From assembly GCA_033485155.1 (NCBI GenBank), contig JAWQJJ010000012.1, positions 1 to 38,566 of the forward strand: a stretch of DNA of 38,566 nt, in the 5' to 3' direction. Below the pieces are notes generated by a model. It ran no database searches. It saw only the letters and a program-made list of their open reading frames with translations, and was not told the origin of the DNA. Position numbers and translations under genes: made by a program. This stretch comes from Methanomassiliicoccus sp. GTDB lineage: Archaea > Thermoplasmatota > Thermoplasmata > Methanomassiliicoccales > Methanomassiliicoccaceae. Positions 16,136-24,801 of the stretch are shown here, one piece after another (within the stretch, counting starts at the first letter, position 1; every line of letters begins with the position of its first letter).

Positions 16136-16924
16136 ATGCCCGAACTGCCCGAGGTGGAGACCTTCAAGCGCTACATCGAGGCCAGAGCGCTACGGCGGCG
16201 CATCGTCCAGGTGGAGGTGAGAAACCGCACCGTCCTCGGAGCCATGGGGCCGGAAGAGTTGGAACGGAAGGTCGAAGGAGGGATGTTCCTGTCCGTCCGC
16301 CGGCACGGTAAGCAGCTGTTCCTCGAGCTCTCCTCCCGCGGGTGGCTGACCTGGCACTTCGGGATGACCGGAGAGCCAGTGCTGTTCGAGGACGACGAGG
16401 TAACTCGCTTTCCTCGCGTGCTGTTCCACTTCGACCGTTCGACCCTGGCCTTCGACGACCCCCGAATGCTGGGCCGGATCGGCTGGACCGAGGACTGGGA
16501 GGAGTTCGTGCACCGGAAGGGGCTGGGGCCGGACGCGCTGGTGATCTCCAAGGACGACTTCGCGGAACGGTTCGGCCGGGCGAGAGGGGCGATCAAGCCA
16601 GCTCTCCTGGACCAGCACCGCATGGCCGGCATCGGCAACATATACGCAGACGAGGTGCTGTTCCAGAGCCGCATCGACCCCCGGACCGAGGCCAGCGCCC
16701 TGTCCCGGGAAGACCTGGAGGCCATGCACCGCATCATGAGAAGGGTGCTGCGGCTGTCCATCGACCGGGGGACCGACTTCTCCGCCTTCCCCCGAAGCTA
16801 TCTGCTCCACCACCGGTCCAAGGGAGCTCGCTGCCCCGGTTGCGGCGGTACGGTGCGGACGACCACCCTGGGCGGGAGGACGACCTACTTCTGCCCCGCT
16901 TGCCAGGGAGGGCGGGGCAGATGA
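16136..16924 (+). CDS. mutM: Formamidopyrimidine-DNA glycosylase (Fpg/Nei family)
   Basis: The protein has 262 residues and every family hallmark: the N-terminal MPELPEVE with the catalytic proline and glutamate, the lysine in RRHGKQLFLEL (Lys59), the helix-two-turn-helix HRMAGIGNIYADEVLF, and the C-terminal zinc finger CPGCGGTVRTT...GGRTTYFCPAC. The GGRTTYFC form is closer to Fpg (MutM) than to Nei. The enzyme removes 8-oxoguanine and formamidopyrimidines and nicks the DNA. Fpg is mainly bacterial and patchy in Archaea, so gene transfer is plausible. Its stop overlaps the ATG of the next gene (ATGA). Confidence 0.93.
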   Translation: MPELPEVETFKRYIEARALRRRIVQVEVRNRTVLGAMGPEELERKVEGGMFLSVRRHGKQLFLELSSRGWLTWHFGMTGEPVLFEDDEVTRFPRVLFHFDRSTLAFDDPRMLGRIGWTEDWEEFVHRKGLGPDALVISKDDFAERFGRARGAIKPALLDQHRMAGIGNIYADEVLFQSRIDPRTEASALSREDLEAMHRIMRRVLRLSIDRGTDFSAFPRSYLLHHRSKGARCPGCGGTVRTTTLGGRTTYFCPACQGGRGR

Positions 16925-17610
16925 AGATCGAGATATTGGGGACCAGGGGGCACATCGAGGTCAGCGCCCCCGGGCACGAGCTCCATTCCGGAGTGCTGAT
17001 GGACGACGTGCTGTTCGATCTCGGGGAGCGACGGTACCTAGAGCGCCTTCCTCGAGCGGTGTTCATCACCCACTTCCACGAGGACCACGCCTTCTTCGTG
17101 AGCGATAGCGTGAAGATCGACGTCCCGGTGTTTGCGCCCGAACGGCTGGCCGGATGGAACGTGAGGATCGTCAGAAGCACGGTGGAGGTGGCGGGCATGC
17201 GCGTCACCCCCGTTCCAACCAATCACAGCGAGAGAGTGCGCTCCTGCGGCTACCTGGTGGAAAAGGATATGCAGCGGGTGCTGTACACCGGAGACCTGTT
17301 CTCGATCCAGGAGCGCTACCGAGACCGGCTTTCGGACCTTGACCTGGTTATCACCGAAGGCTCCTTCATGCGTCGGGGAGGGCTGGTAAGGAGAGATCCG
17401 GAGACCGGCAGGTATCATGGCCACACCGGGATTCCGGACCTGGTACAGTTCTTCTCCCCCCTCGCCCGACGCATCGTCATCACCCACCTGGGGAGCTGGT
17501 TCTTCAAGGACATTCAGGCTGCGGTGCGGCAGATCGAGTCACTGGACGTCGAGGCCCGGGTGACAGTGGCCGAGGACGGCACGGTGATCCACCTGGACCT
17601 TGAGGCGTGA
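16921..17610 (+). CDS. Metallo-beta-lactamase-fold hydrolase
   Basis: The protein has 229 residues. The metal motif THFHEDHA (about residues 51-58) is the HxHxDH site. Further ligands are probable in NHSERVRSCGYLV, TGDLFS and a final ITHLGSW. The small size and lack of a beta-CASP region set it apart from RNase J/CPSF nucleases; it may be a hydrolase of a small molecule or nucleic acid. Its ATG overlaps the Fpg stop by 4 bases, and its stop overlaps the GTG of the PHP gene (GTGA). The three genes are therefore translated as a coupled set. Confidence 0.88.
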   Translation: MKIEILGTRGHIEVSAPGHELHSGVLMDDVLFDLGERRYLERLPRAVFITHFHEDHAFFVSDSVKIDVPVFAPERLAGWNVRIVRSTVEVAGMRVTPVPTNHSERVRSCGYLVEKDMQRVLYTGDLFSIQERYRDRLSDLDLVITEGSFMRRGGLVRRDPETGRYHGHTGIPDLVQFFSPLARRIVITHLGSWFFKDIQAAVRQIESLDVEARVTVAEDGTVIHLDLEA

Positions 17611-18539
17611 TCGAGTCCGCCGTCCCAAAATATCAATACCACGGGGTTCGTAGTTCGGACGTCCCGATGGTCATGAACGATGGCATCTTCCGCGAAAGGA
17701 TCACCGCCGAGCGAATCGCCGAGGAGGGCCCCACGGCGGTGGACATGCACTTCCACACCAACCATTCCGACTCCCACACCACCGTGACCAGCGCCCTGAG
17801 GAGGGCGAAGAGACTGGGCCTCGGGGTCGCCATCACCGACCATAATACGATCTCTGGGTCAGAGGAGGCGTACCGTGCTGGGAGTGGAACGCTGATCGTT
17901 CCAGGCATCGAGGTGTCCGCCGCCGACGGGCCCCATATCCTCCTGTACTTCTACGATCTGGACAACCTGCGCGAGTACTATGAGAAGCACGTCCGCCCGT
18001 TCAAGCGGAGCAGCCCCTACCTCGCAATCGAGCTGGACTCCTGGGACATCGTGCGGCGGTCGGAGGGATACAACTGCGTTCGAGTGGCCGCCCATCCCTA
18101 TGGCTACCTGCTGTTCAACAAGGGCCTGCAAAAGTGCATCGAGGCCCGTTACCTGGAGCAGGAGATTCTGGAGCATTTTGACGGTATCGAGGTGATGTGC
18201 GGGGGCATGACCCGCAAGCTCAACGATAAGGCGGCAGCGCTGGCCGAGCGATTCTTGAAGGGGCGTACCGGAGGCACCGATGGCCACCTCCTCCACGACC
18301 TCGGCAACGTCGTCACGGTCGGCCCGTCCGACGACCTGGATGGGTTCCTCGGGGACGTCGTGGAAAGGCGCACCAGAGCGATCGGAAGAGAGAAGACCAC
18401 AGTGCAGAAGACGGTGATGGGCTCGGTGGTGATGACCAAGTACATTCGGTACACGATCCCCTCGCTCCGCATCCACTATGAGCAGAACGCCCCCCGGGCG
18501 CTCCGTTTCCTCCGGGACCTCAGGTCCAGGGGGCGCTGA
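17607..18539 (+). CDS. PHP-domain metal-dependent phosphoesterase
   Basis: The protein has 310 residues. PHP metal motifs appear in order: DMHFHTNHSDSH (HxH), AITDHNTI (TDH), PGIEVSA, RVAAHPYG, and TGGTDGHL. PHP proteins hydrolyse phosphoesters; relatives include nucleoside-phosphate phosphatases, RNase AM-type 5'-3' exonucleases and polymerase proofreading domains. The start is GTG overlapping the previous stop; an internal ATG at about 17667 is possible. Its stop directly abuts the cardiolipin synthase stop on the other strand. The coupling to a base-excision glycosylase makes a nucleic-acid-related role attractive but unproved. Confidence 0.88.
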   Translation: MIESAVPKYQYHGVRSSDVPMVMNDGIFRERITAERIAEEGPTAVDMHFHTNHSDSHTTVTSALRRAKRLGLGVAITDHNTISGSEEAYRAGSGTLIVPGIEVSAADGPHILLYFYDLDNLREYYEKHVRPFKRSSPYLAIELDSWDIVRRSEGYNCVRVAAHPYGYLLFNKGLQKCIEARYLEQEILEHFDGIEVMCGGMTRKLNDKAAALAERFLKGRTGGTDGHLLHDLGNVVTVGPSDDLDGFLGDVVERRTRAIGREKTTVQKTVMGSVVMTKYIRYTIPSLRIHYEQNAPRALRFLRDLRSRGR

Positions 18540-20006
18540 TCATAGGATCCACGAGAACATTCTGAAGAAGGAGCACTTCATCTTCAACCAGGTGGAACGG
18601 GACAGGTGGTCCTGGAGGGTCCATTCCCGGCACCTCATGAGGTCCTGGTGAAAGGCCAGCTCCTGCCCCCTCGCCACGTTGAGACAATACACCATGGCAT
18701 TGGTCTCGAAATTGAGCCGGAAACTGCGAATGTCCCAGTTGGCGCTGCCGATCGACGCCACCGCCCCGTCCACCACGATGGTCTTGGCATGCAGGAAGCC
18801 GTCCTCGAAGAGGAACGCTCGTACGCCGGAGGGCAGGAGGTCTCCCAGGTAGTCGAGGCTGGCCCAATGCACCAGGGGATGGTCCGGTAGCCGGGGGATC
18901 ATTACCCGGACGTCCACACCGGACAGGGCGGCCACCCGGAGAGCGTCTATGACGCTCTCGTCGGGGACGAAATACGGGGACTGGATGTATATGCTGTGCT
19001 GGGCCGAGGCTATCATCTTCAGGTAGGCCTCCTCGATCAGGCTCCTCCGACGGTCTGGTCCCCCGGACACCATCTGCACCGCTCCATCCCCCGGGCGGTC
19101 GATCATGGGGAAGTACCGGAGGTCGGTCTCCAGGGGCCGAGCGGCTGTGAACGCCCAGTCCAGGAGGAATCTGGTCTGCAGGTCTAGGACGGCCGGACCC
19201 TCGACCCGGAGGTGGGTGTCCCTCCACCGTCCTATCTGCTTTTTCCCGATGTACTCGTCCCCCACGTTATAACCGCCCAGATATCCGATGCGCCCATCGA
19301 TGACCACGATCTTGCGGTGGTTGCGGTGGTTGATCCGCAGGTTGAGGGCTGGCAACCGCTCGATCACCGGAGGAAAGAAGATGAGGACCTCGACCCCGCC
19401 CGTCCGCAGCTCATCCCTCCGTTCCCGAGATAGCCGCGTGCCTACACCGTCCACCAGGAGGCGGACCGCCAAGCCCTCCTGGGCCTTCCGGACGAGGAGA
19501 TCCAGGAAGCGGTCCCCCAGGTCATCGTTCCGAACGATGTAGTACTCGGCGTGGATATGGTCCCTCGCCTCCTCGATGTCCTTGAACAGCAGGCGGAACT
19601 TCTCGTGGCCGTCGTTGATGAGGTCCATTCTGTTCCCGGAGGTCAGCCGCGAGCCGTTGGTCAGGAGCATGCGGACCAGGCCGGTGCGGCCTGCCGGCTC
19701 CGCGCCCAGGTCCGTGCCGGAGGCGTTAAGGGCGGCCAAGCGGCCCAATCCCTCCAGTTCCTTGCGGTCCTTCGCTTCCTTCGTCCGGAACCGCCGCCTG
19801 ATGCGGTGCTTGCTGAGCCCGAACAGCAGGTAGAGTATCAGGCCGAACGACGAGAGGACGAAGAGGAAGAGGAGCCACAGCACCGCGCCCCGGGGGTCCC
19901 GCCTTTCGTAGTATAGGATGGCCACCGCCCCCACGGCGTTGATGACCGCCATGATGATCGTCGTGTTCTCCGCGAGGACGGTTAACGGGTCGGTCAACCC
20001 CACCAC
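18540..20006 (-). CDS. cls: Cardiolipin synthase (phospholipase D family)
   Basis: The protein has 488 residues, matching bacterial ClsA length. Two N-terminal hydrophobic helices (about 13-32 and 40-62) are followed by two HKD motifs: NHRKIVVIDGRIGYLGG and HAKTIVVDGAVASIGSANWD, each with H-x-K-x4-D. It would join two phospholipids, transferring a phosphatidyl-type group to form cardiolipin analogues; in Archaea this would act on ether lipids. The start is ATG at 20006, and a TATA-like ATATTTATC lies near 20058. There is no operon partner. Confidence 0.9.
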   Translation of the reverse strand: MVGLTDPLTVLAENTTIIMAVINAVGAVAILYYERRDPRGAVLWLLFLFVLSSFGLILYLLFGLSKHRIRRRFRTKEAKDRKELEGLGRLAALNASGTDLGAEPAGRTGLVRMLLTNGSRLTSGNRMDLINDGHEKFRLLFKDIEEARDHIHAEYYIVRNDDLGDRFLDLLVRKAQEGLAVRLLVDGVGTRLSRERRDELRTGGVEVLIFFPPVIERLPALNLRINHRNHRKIVVIDGRIGYLGGYNVGDEYIGKKQIGRWRDTHLRVEGPAVLDLQTRFLLDWAFTAARPLETDLRYFPMIDRPGDGAVQMVSGGPDRRRSLIEEAYLKMIASAQHSIYIQSPYFVPDESVIDALRVAALSGVDVRVMIPRLPDHPLVHWASLDYLGDLLPSGVRAFLFEDGFLHAKTIVVDGAVASIGSANWDIRSFRLNFETNAMVYCLNVARGQELAFHQDLMRCREWTLQDHLSRSTWLKMKCSFFRMFSWIL

Positions 20007-20147
20007 CTCATGGCCGGGGACGACGACATGATGTGGAATTGGTCACTCTGACGATAAATATCTGGCTCATCGAAGGTGATCGGCCTCGCCTACGGCATCA
20101 CGACGGCCCTCGTCCCTGACCGCCCTGAACCACAGCGATAGACGCGC

Positions 20148-21227
20148 TCAGAGTTCCTTGCGCAGCGCAACCATGGGATCCTTAAGGCCTGAGCCGGTCA
20201 CCACCAGAACGATGCGATCATCCGATCGGCGATCGATCTGCCCCAGAGCCGCCAAGGGCGCCGCGGCGGCTGGCTCGGCGAAGATCCCCTCCTTGCCCAG
20301 GTCCCTGACGGCCTGCACGATCTGATGATCGGTGACGGTGAGGCCGTATCCCCCTGACCGGTTGAGGGCCTCGATGGCCGAAAGGCCGTTGAACGGGGAC
20401 TTGACCAAGATAGCCGAGGCGATGGTCGTCGCCATCGGGGGAGGCGGTGTCGGCTCGGTGCGGTTCCTCCACGCATCGACGATGGGTGCGACCTCGGACG
20501 ATTGCACCGCTATCATCTGGGGCAGGCGGTCAGTGACTCCCAAGGCCTTGAGCTCGCGGAATCCTTTGAAGATTGAGGTCAGGATGCCCCCCGTGCCGGT
20601 AGGCACCACGATCTTGTCCGGTACCCCCATCTGCTCGAACAGCTCGAAGGCGATGCTCTTGAGCCCCTCGATGAAGTAGGGATTCAGGCCGGTGGAGGCA
20701 AGATAGGCGCCCGAGTCTGCCTCCTGTCGGGCCCTCCGGACCGCCTCGGCGAAACCGCCCTCCACCGGCACCAGCTCCGCACCGTAGGCGGTGATCTGGG
20801 CGACCTTCTCCTCGGGGATCCCGGTGGGAATGAACACCTTGGAGGACAGGTTCGCGTAGGCCGAGTAGGCCGCCACGCTTGCCCCCATGTTGCCCGTCGA
20901 GGCCACGGTGGTGGTTCGGAACCCCCGATTGTAGGCGTCGGAGATCACCACCGAGGTCCCGCGGTCCTTGAACGATCCGGTCGGGTTGTCCCCCTCCACC
21001 TTGAGGTACACCTCCTCCTCGCTGTCTCTCCTCCTTATCAAGGGACTGCTGCCTTCGTAGAGGGAGATGGACATGGTCACTGGGATCATGGACCGATATC
21101 GCCACATGCCGGCGCCCTTGGGATCCCAGCTCATGGGCGGGTCTTCCAGCAGAAGGGCGGAATCGCAACGCGCACAGGTATACCGGAAGTCTCGGAACTC
21201 CGTACCGCACTTGGTGCAGCGGAACAT
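20148..21227 (-). CDS. thrC: Threonine synthase
   Basis: The protein has 359 residues. An N-terminal zinc ribbon (Cys4, Cys7, Cys18, Cys21) precedes a fold-type II PLP domain. The PLP lysine is Lys87 in NPTGSFKDRG, the serine/threonine recognition strand reads ASTGNMGAS, and a glycine loop VVPTGTGG binds phosphate. It converts O-phosphohomoserine to threonine. The ribbon-bearing form is common in Archaea. Some close PLP relatives (cysteate synthase, diaminopropionate enzymes) share the motifs, so threonine synthase is likely but not certain. A TATA-like GAATATTGCT lies 29 bases upstream, so the message may be leaderless. Confidence 0.88.
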   Translation of the reverse strand: MFRCTKCGTEFRDFRYTCARCDSALLLEDPPMSWDPKGAGMWRYRSMIPVTMSISLYEGSSPLIRRRDSEEEVYLKVEGDNPTGSFKDRGTSVVISDAYNRGFRTTTVASTGNMGASVAAYSAYANLSSKVFIPTGIPEEKVAQITAYGAELVPVEGGFAEAVRRARQEADSGAYLASTGLNPYFIEGLKSIAFELFEQMGVPDKIVVPTGTGGILTSIFKGFRELKALGVTDRLPQMIAVQSSEVAPIVDAWRNRTEPTPPPPMATTIASAILVKSPFNGLSAIEALNRSGGYGLTVTDHQIVQAVRDLGKEGIFAEPAAAAPLAALGQIDRRSDDRIVLVVTGSGLKDPMVALRKEL

Positions 21228-21325
21228 CGTCTACTCGATTGCATTCGGGTAGCAATATTCTTTGGCGATGGAAGCGAGAAACACCTTTTGTATGGGGTCG
21301 AGGGCCATCGGGCAAGGGGGTATCG

Positions 21326-21793
21326 ATGACCGATAAACCGGAATTCATTAGCGGGGGGATGGAACTCATTGACGAAACGGAGGGCTTGTGGAGGCAGCTG
21401 AACCTGCATGCCTCGGAGCATTCCGTGGACTTTGCCCAGCATTATGCCGCCCGGTCCTTCGATCAGCGCCGAAGGGAGCTAAGGTCCATAGCCGAGAGAG
21501 GCAGGTTGCATATAGACATTGCACGGGAATCAGGTTCCAGCCAGGAGCTGGGCTATTGTGCCAGCAGCGTCGACGAACATGGTGTTGGGACGATCGAGTC
21601 GCTCTTCGTGCGCGAGCAGGGGAGGGCACGAGGGATCGGTGACCTCCTCATGCGCCGCAATCTGGAGTGGTTGAGGGAGAATGGGGCCAGGAGTATCGTG
21701 GTGTTCACCGTCTACGGTAACGATAAGGTCCTTCCCTTCTACCATCGCTACGGGTTCAAACCCAAGGCCCTGATGCTCGAGATCAAGGACTGA
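21326..21793 (+). CDS. GNAT-family N-acetyltransferase
   Basis: The protein has 155 residues from the ATG at 21326, which has GGGGG 5 bases upstream; an ATG at 21239 would add 29 residues that look non-coding. The acetyl-CoA loop is in ESLFVREQGRARGIGDLLM (R-x-x-G-x-G form), followed by VVFTVYGNDKVLPFYHRYGFKPK, the closing strand-helix of the fold. The substrate is unknown. It is divergent from threonine synthase. Confidence 0.85.
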   Translation: MTDKPEFISGGMELIDETEGLWRQLNLHASEHSVDFAQHYAARSFDQRRRELRSIAERGRLHIDIARESGSSQELGYCASSVDEHGVGTIESLFVREQGRARGIGDLLMRRNLEWLRENGARSIVVFTVYGNDKVLPFYHRYGFKPKALMLEIKD

Positions 21794-21858
21794 TGAGGGA
21801 GCGCTGGCCGCCCTCAGAGCGGGGGGCGCGCGAGGATAAAAAAAATCATGCTGACCTA

Positions 21859-21920
21859 CCTTTAAATAGGAGCGAAAACGAACCGACGGCGGCCGGCCTG
21901 CCTACTTAATCTATTTATAA
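21859..21920 (+). promoter_or_regulatory. Tandem TATA boxes with a long leader
   Basis: CCTTTAAATA (21859-21868) and TATTTATAA (21912-21920) both resemble archaeal TATA boxes. They imply starts near 21893 and 21945, giving leaders of about 140 or 85 bases before the ATG at 22032. The leader holds a GTTCGAATC-like segment on the minus strand. Confidence 0.45.
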
Positions 21921-22031
21921 GACCGCCCTCCAATTTTTAGATGTCGTCCGTTACGACGGCTCGACGATACAACGGAGCCCGCAGGTAAGGTGATTCGAAC
22001 CCGCGGGACAGAGTAAAGGAGGAATGAATAC

Positions 22032-22262
22032 ATGGCAATGAGCGGAATGACAGGATCTCTGGTAGGGATGATAATCGGAACGGTGATCGGGATCATATTG
22101 AGCATCATATACTTCGTGATCACCCTGTTCGTCATCAAGGCAAGTGCGGACATTGTGTTCTCTGAGAACCTCAGCGTCGACTGGGCGGTGCTCGCGGCGG
22201 CCTTGGTCACGGTGGGCTCGATGGTCGGTGGCGTAAGCATGCGCAGAGGTACCGTGGATTGA
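22032..22262 (+). CDS. Small two-helix membrane protein
   Basis: The protein has 76 residues with two hydrophobic segments (about 8-36 and 50-68) and short polar ends. The ATG at 22032 has an exceptionally good Shine-Dalgarno site, AAAGGAGG at 22015-22022, 9 bases upstream. This and the two TATA boxes suggest high expression. There is no known domain. The GMIIGTVIGIILSIIYFVI helix has a glycine-spaced face and slightly resembles the first helix of the membrane protein at 37033. Confidence 0.7.
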   Translation: MAMSGMTGSLVGMIIGTVIGIILSIIYFVITLFVIKASADIVFSENLSVDWAVLAAALVTVGSMVGGVSMRRGTVD

Positions 22263-22451
22263 GCACAACACCGATCGAGTAGAGAACCAGACGACACCCG
22301 GGATCGAGCAAAGGGCGGTCGGGTCGAACGGCCTCATGGCCGGCCCCTCCGCTTCCTCCGATCTCATCCCCCGGCTCGGCCACTATGGCAGCAGAAAGGT
22401 CCAGGTAACATTCATATCCCTGCACCTGCCACGTCCAGACCGAGGTATCAG

Positions 22452-22631
22452 ATGAAGGTCAGATGTCCACGAAAGGGATGCAACTACTATGCCACCGCGG
22501 AGGCCGCCGAGGACGCCATGGTGGATCTGCAGGATCATCTGAGGGAGGTCCATGGGATCGATGAGACCCCAGACCGGGTGAGAGAGAGCGTCGAAGGGAC
22601 CATCAAGTCGCAGTCGCGGTCCCGCACCTGA
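22452..22631 (+). CDS. 59-residue zinc-finger-like protein
   Basis: A short gene with an ATG at 22452 and GAGGT 7 bases upstream. The sequence starts MKVRCPRKGCNYYA and continues to DLQDHLREVHGID, giving Cys-x4-Cys then His-x4-His, the spacing of a C2H2-like or DUF1059-like zinc site. The tail is rich in Arg and Ser. Small archaeal proteins of this type are common and largely unstudied; DNA or protein binding is plausible. It lies 57 bases before the SDR gene on the same strand. Confidence 0.7.
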   Translation: MKVRCPRKGCNYYATAEAAEDAMVDLQDHLREVHGIDETPDRVRESVEGTIKSQSRSRT

Positions 22632-22687
22632 CCGCCCTGTTCGAGCAACGGTCAGGAGACAGTACCCACACGGCCGGCGGGCGGAGT

Positions 22688-23551
22688 ATGAGGCGCATCG
22701 ATGAGCTGACGGTGCTTGTGACCGGCTCCACCGATGGCATCGGCCGGAGGAGCGCCCATGGCCTCGCCAGCCAGGGGGCGAAGGTGCTGGTGCACGGACG
22801 AAGCCTTGACCGGGGCCGTGCCACGGTGAAGGAGATCACAGCAGTCACCGGGAACGTAAAAGTGGAGTACTACAACGCGGACTTCTCCGCCCTCACCGAG
22901 GTAAGAAGGCTGGCCACTGAAGTGGCCAGGGACCATCCTCGACTGGATGTGTTGGTGAACAACGCGGGCATCGGGGCCGGAAAGAAGGGCGGCGATGTCA
23001 GGGAGCTAAGCGCCGACGGCTTCGAGCTACGCTTCGCCGTCAACTATCTTGCGCCGTTCCTTCTGACCCATTTATTGCTCCCCGTCCTCAGGGAATCCTC
23101 GCCATCGAGGATCGTGAACGTTTCCTCCCTCGGCCAGAGCCCTCTGGACCTCGCCGACATCATGCTCGAGCACCACTATGATAGCTGGAACGCCTACGGG
23201 CAGAGCAAGCTCGCACTGGTCATGTTCACCTTCGACCTGGCCGAGCGGATTAGAGACGAAACTATGACGGTCAACGCTCTGAGTCCCGGGAGCTTGCTGG
23301 ACACCAAGATGGTGAGGGAGTGGTTCGGTAGGGGGAGAGGCGACGTGCAGCAGGGAGCGGACGCCGTAATGAACCTGGCGACCTCACCTCGGGTCGAGGG
23401 CGTCACCGGGCGTTTCTTCGACCGGGAGAGGGAGGCAAGGGCCAACGACCAAGCCTATGATCGTAGGGTCAGGAAGGAGCTCTACCGCATCAGCTGCCGG
23501 CTGACAGGCCTTGAGCGGCCCCTTATTGGCGAGGAGCGTGATAGAGAATAA
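22688..23551 (+). CDS. Short-chain dehydrogenase/reductase
   Basis: The protein has 287 residues. Rossmann-fold SDR motifs are clear: the cofactor loop TGSTDGIGR near the N-terminus, the NADP-favouring HGRS after strand two, LVNNAGIG, the catalytic Ser in IVNVSS, and YGQSK with the active Tyr and Lys. Its closest general type is the retinol dehydrogenase/WW-oxidoreductase-like subgroup. The substrate is unknown. It may be co-transcribed with the small zinc-finger gene before it. Confidence 0.9.
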   Translation: MRRIDELTVLVTGSTDGIGRRSAHGLASQGAKVLVHGRSLDRGRATVKEITAVTGNVKVEYYNADFSALTEVRRLATEVARDHPRLDVLVNNAGIGAGKKGGDVRELSADGFELRFAVNYLAPFLLTHLLLPVLRESSPSRIVNVSSLGQSPLDLADIMLEHHYDSWNAYGQSKLALVMFTFDLAERIRDETMTVNALSPGSLLDTKMVREWFGRGRGDVQQGADAVMNLATSPRVEGVTGRFFDREREARANDQAYDRRVRKELYRISCRLTGLERPLIGEERDRE

Positions 23552-23715
23552 CCTGGCAAACCCCAATGACTGACTTGTTGATTATGTCCTGGAACCGTGG
23601 CCATCGATCGAAGGGCGGAAGCGAGCGATCGAGCGGCGACCAGGTACAGCCTGACATGCGTATTCTGTTCAGTGCGCCGGCCCGCCGGGGCTGGTGCCGA
23701 TGCTCCCCTAACCGC

Positions 23716-24384
23716 TCATTTTCTTACTTCCGTCGTCCTTTCCTTCGCAGTCAGCAACTTTCTGCCAGAGATCGTGATTGCCCGAGCGATCTCCTCCATG
23801 GTCGCACTAAAAGTAGCGTCGTCAACGGCGGATGAGTCGAGGTCGATCTCCCGTAAACGCTCCCTGATTGCATTCCAGAACGATAGATCATTCTGTTCAG
23901 GAACGTGCCTGTCGACCCTTGCTGGACTTGGAATCGGATCCGACAGTTCTCTCATCTGGCTGACCGCCACCTTGAAAAAGACCTGAGGTCTTTGCCTCTC
24001 CTCACCGTTAAGAGTGGCCGGGCGCTCCTCGCACCGCTCGACAAATCCCGCCTCGATCAGACCAGCAAGTATGACCGACAACTGGTGGACATACATCCGC
24101 TTCTCAGGAGGAACGGGACGATGGGTCATGGGCTTCCCCGGGATCACCGTCTCTGCAACGACTCTCAGTCTCCGGTTGGTCGATTCGCTCCTCACCACAA
24201 ATTGTTCCTTGAGCACGCTGTGCCGGACCTTCTCTCCCTCAAACCAGGCCAGAAAATCAAGAACCGCCATGTAATTGTCCTTGGACTGCTGGGTGTAACG
24301 GCTTAGATAGTGCTCACTGGACTTGTACCGCAATAACAACGCTTGATGCCAATCCTCGACTCGTTTCGGATCGTAGCGCTGCAT
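23716..24384 (-). CDS. Uncharacterised protein, possible winged-helix
   Basis: The protein has 222 residues and I do not recognise its family. The N-terminal half (SKDNYMAVLDFLAWF ... EKVRHSVLKEQFVVRS ... YVHQLSVILAGLIEAGFVERCEE) has the helix pattern of a winged-helix domain, with ERPATLNGEERQRPQVFFKV as a possible wing. The C-terminal half is acidic and helical. The ATG is at 24384. A TATA-like AAATTACAAAT lies on the minus strand near 24412, which would fit a leaderless start. Upstream is a 417-base gap. A DNA-binding role is only a guess. Confidence 0.6.
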   Translation of the reverse strand: MQRYDPKRVEDWHQALLLRYKSSEHYLSRYTQQSKDNYMAVLDFLAWFEGEKVRHSVLKEQFVVRSESTNRRLRVVAETVIPGKPMTHRPVPPEKRMYVHQLSVILAGLIEAGFVERCEERPATLNGEERQRPQVFFKVAVSQMRELSDPIPSPARVDRHVPEQNDLSFWNAIRERLREIDLDSSAVDDATFSATMEEIARAITISGRKLLTAKERTTEVRK

Positions 24385-24801
24385 GATTAGTTATAAGTCA
24401 TAGATGAATTTGTAATTTCTTCTTTCATCGGGCAAATTGGGTGCATAACTGGACGGACGATCGGATCGGCCGTAATACGTTTGGCCTGGACGCATCATTG
24501 TACAGGACACTCAGATCATCTGGCCTTCGATCAGAGCAGTCAGGCAACGCGTCTGGCTGAACGACTTCTCGTGAGATCGAACGAAACGTCCATTCATCAG
24601 CATCTTGCTGTCTTTTTACCGTACAATCAACAGCGCCCCAGGCCCATCGTAGTAAATTCGATCAGCCTCTTTGAGGGACAGTTATCTCAACGTTGTTACC
24701 CCCAACAAAACTGTTCAATGACGTTATACAAATCTATTATAGCCGGTAAAAGGCTCGGTCCGCTGGCAATTCCTTAATGATACGTCATCGAGGGTGCGGC
24801 T
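24385..24801 (+). other. Intergenic region upstream of kdpB
   Basis: There is no convincing gene in these 417 bases; the open frame at 24481-24777 has no conserved pattern or ribosome-binding site. The region is somewhat more AT-rich than its surroundings. It must hold the divergent promoters for the unknown protein and for kdpB. TATA-like TTATACAAAT (24724-24733) could start a kdp transcript near 24755. Any potassium-responsive operator should be here, but I see no clear palindrome. Confidence 0.5.

Noticed and set aside
16342-16920. In-frame extension of the metallo-beta-lactamase gene upstream into Fpg
   Set aside because: The extension is translated from the Fpg gene in another phase and is low-complexity Arg/Pro-rich. 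The ATGA overlap at 16921 is the proper start.
21986-22010. GTTCGAATC on the minus strand, like a tRNA T-loop
   Set aside because: The flanking five bases do not pair into a T-stem, and no acceptor, D or anticodon arms can be drawn around it.
24481-24777. 98-residue frame before kdpB
   Set aside because: It has no ribosome-binding site, no domain and an unstructured composition, and it lies where the kdp promoter should be.
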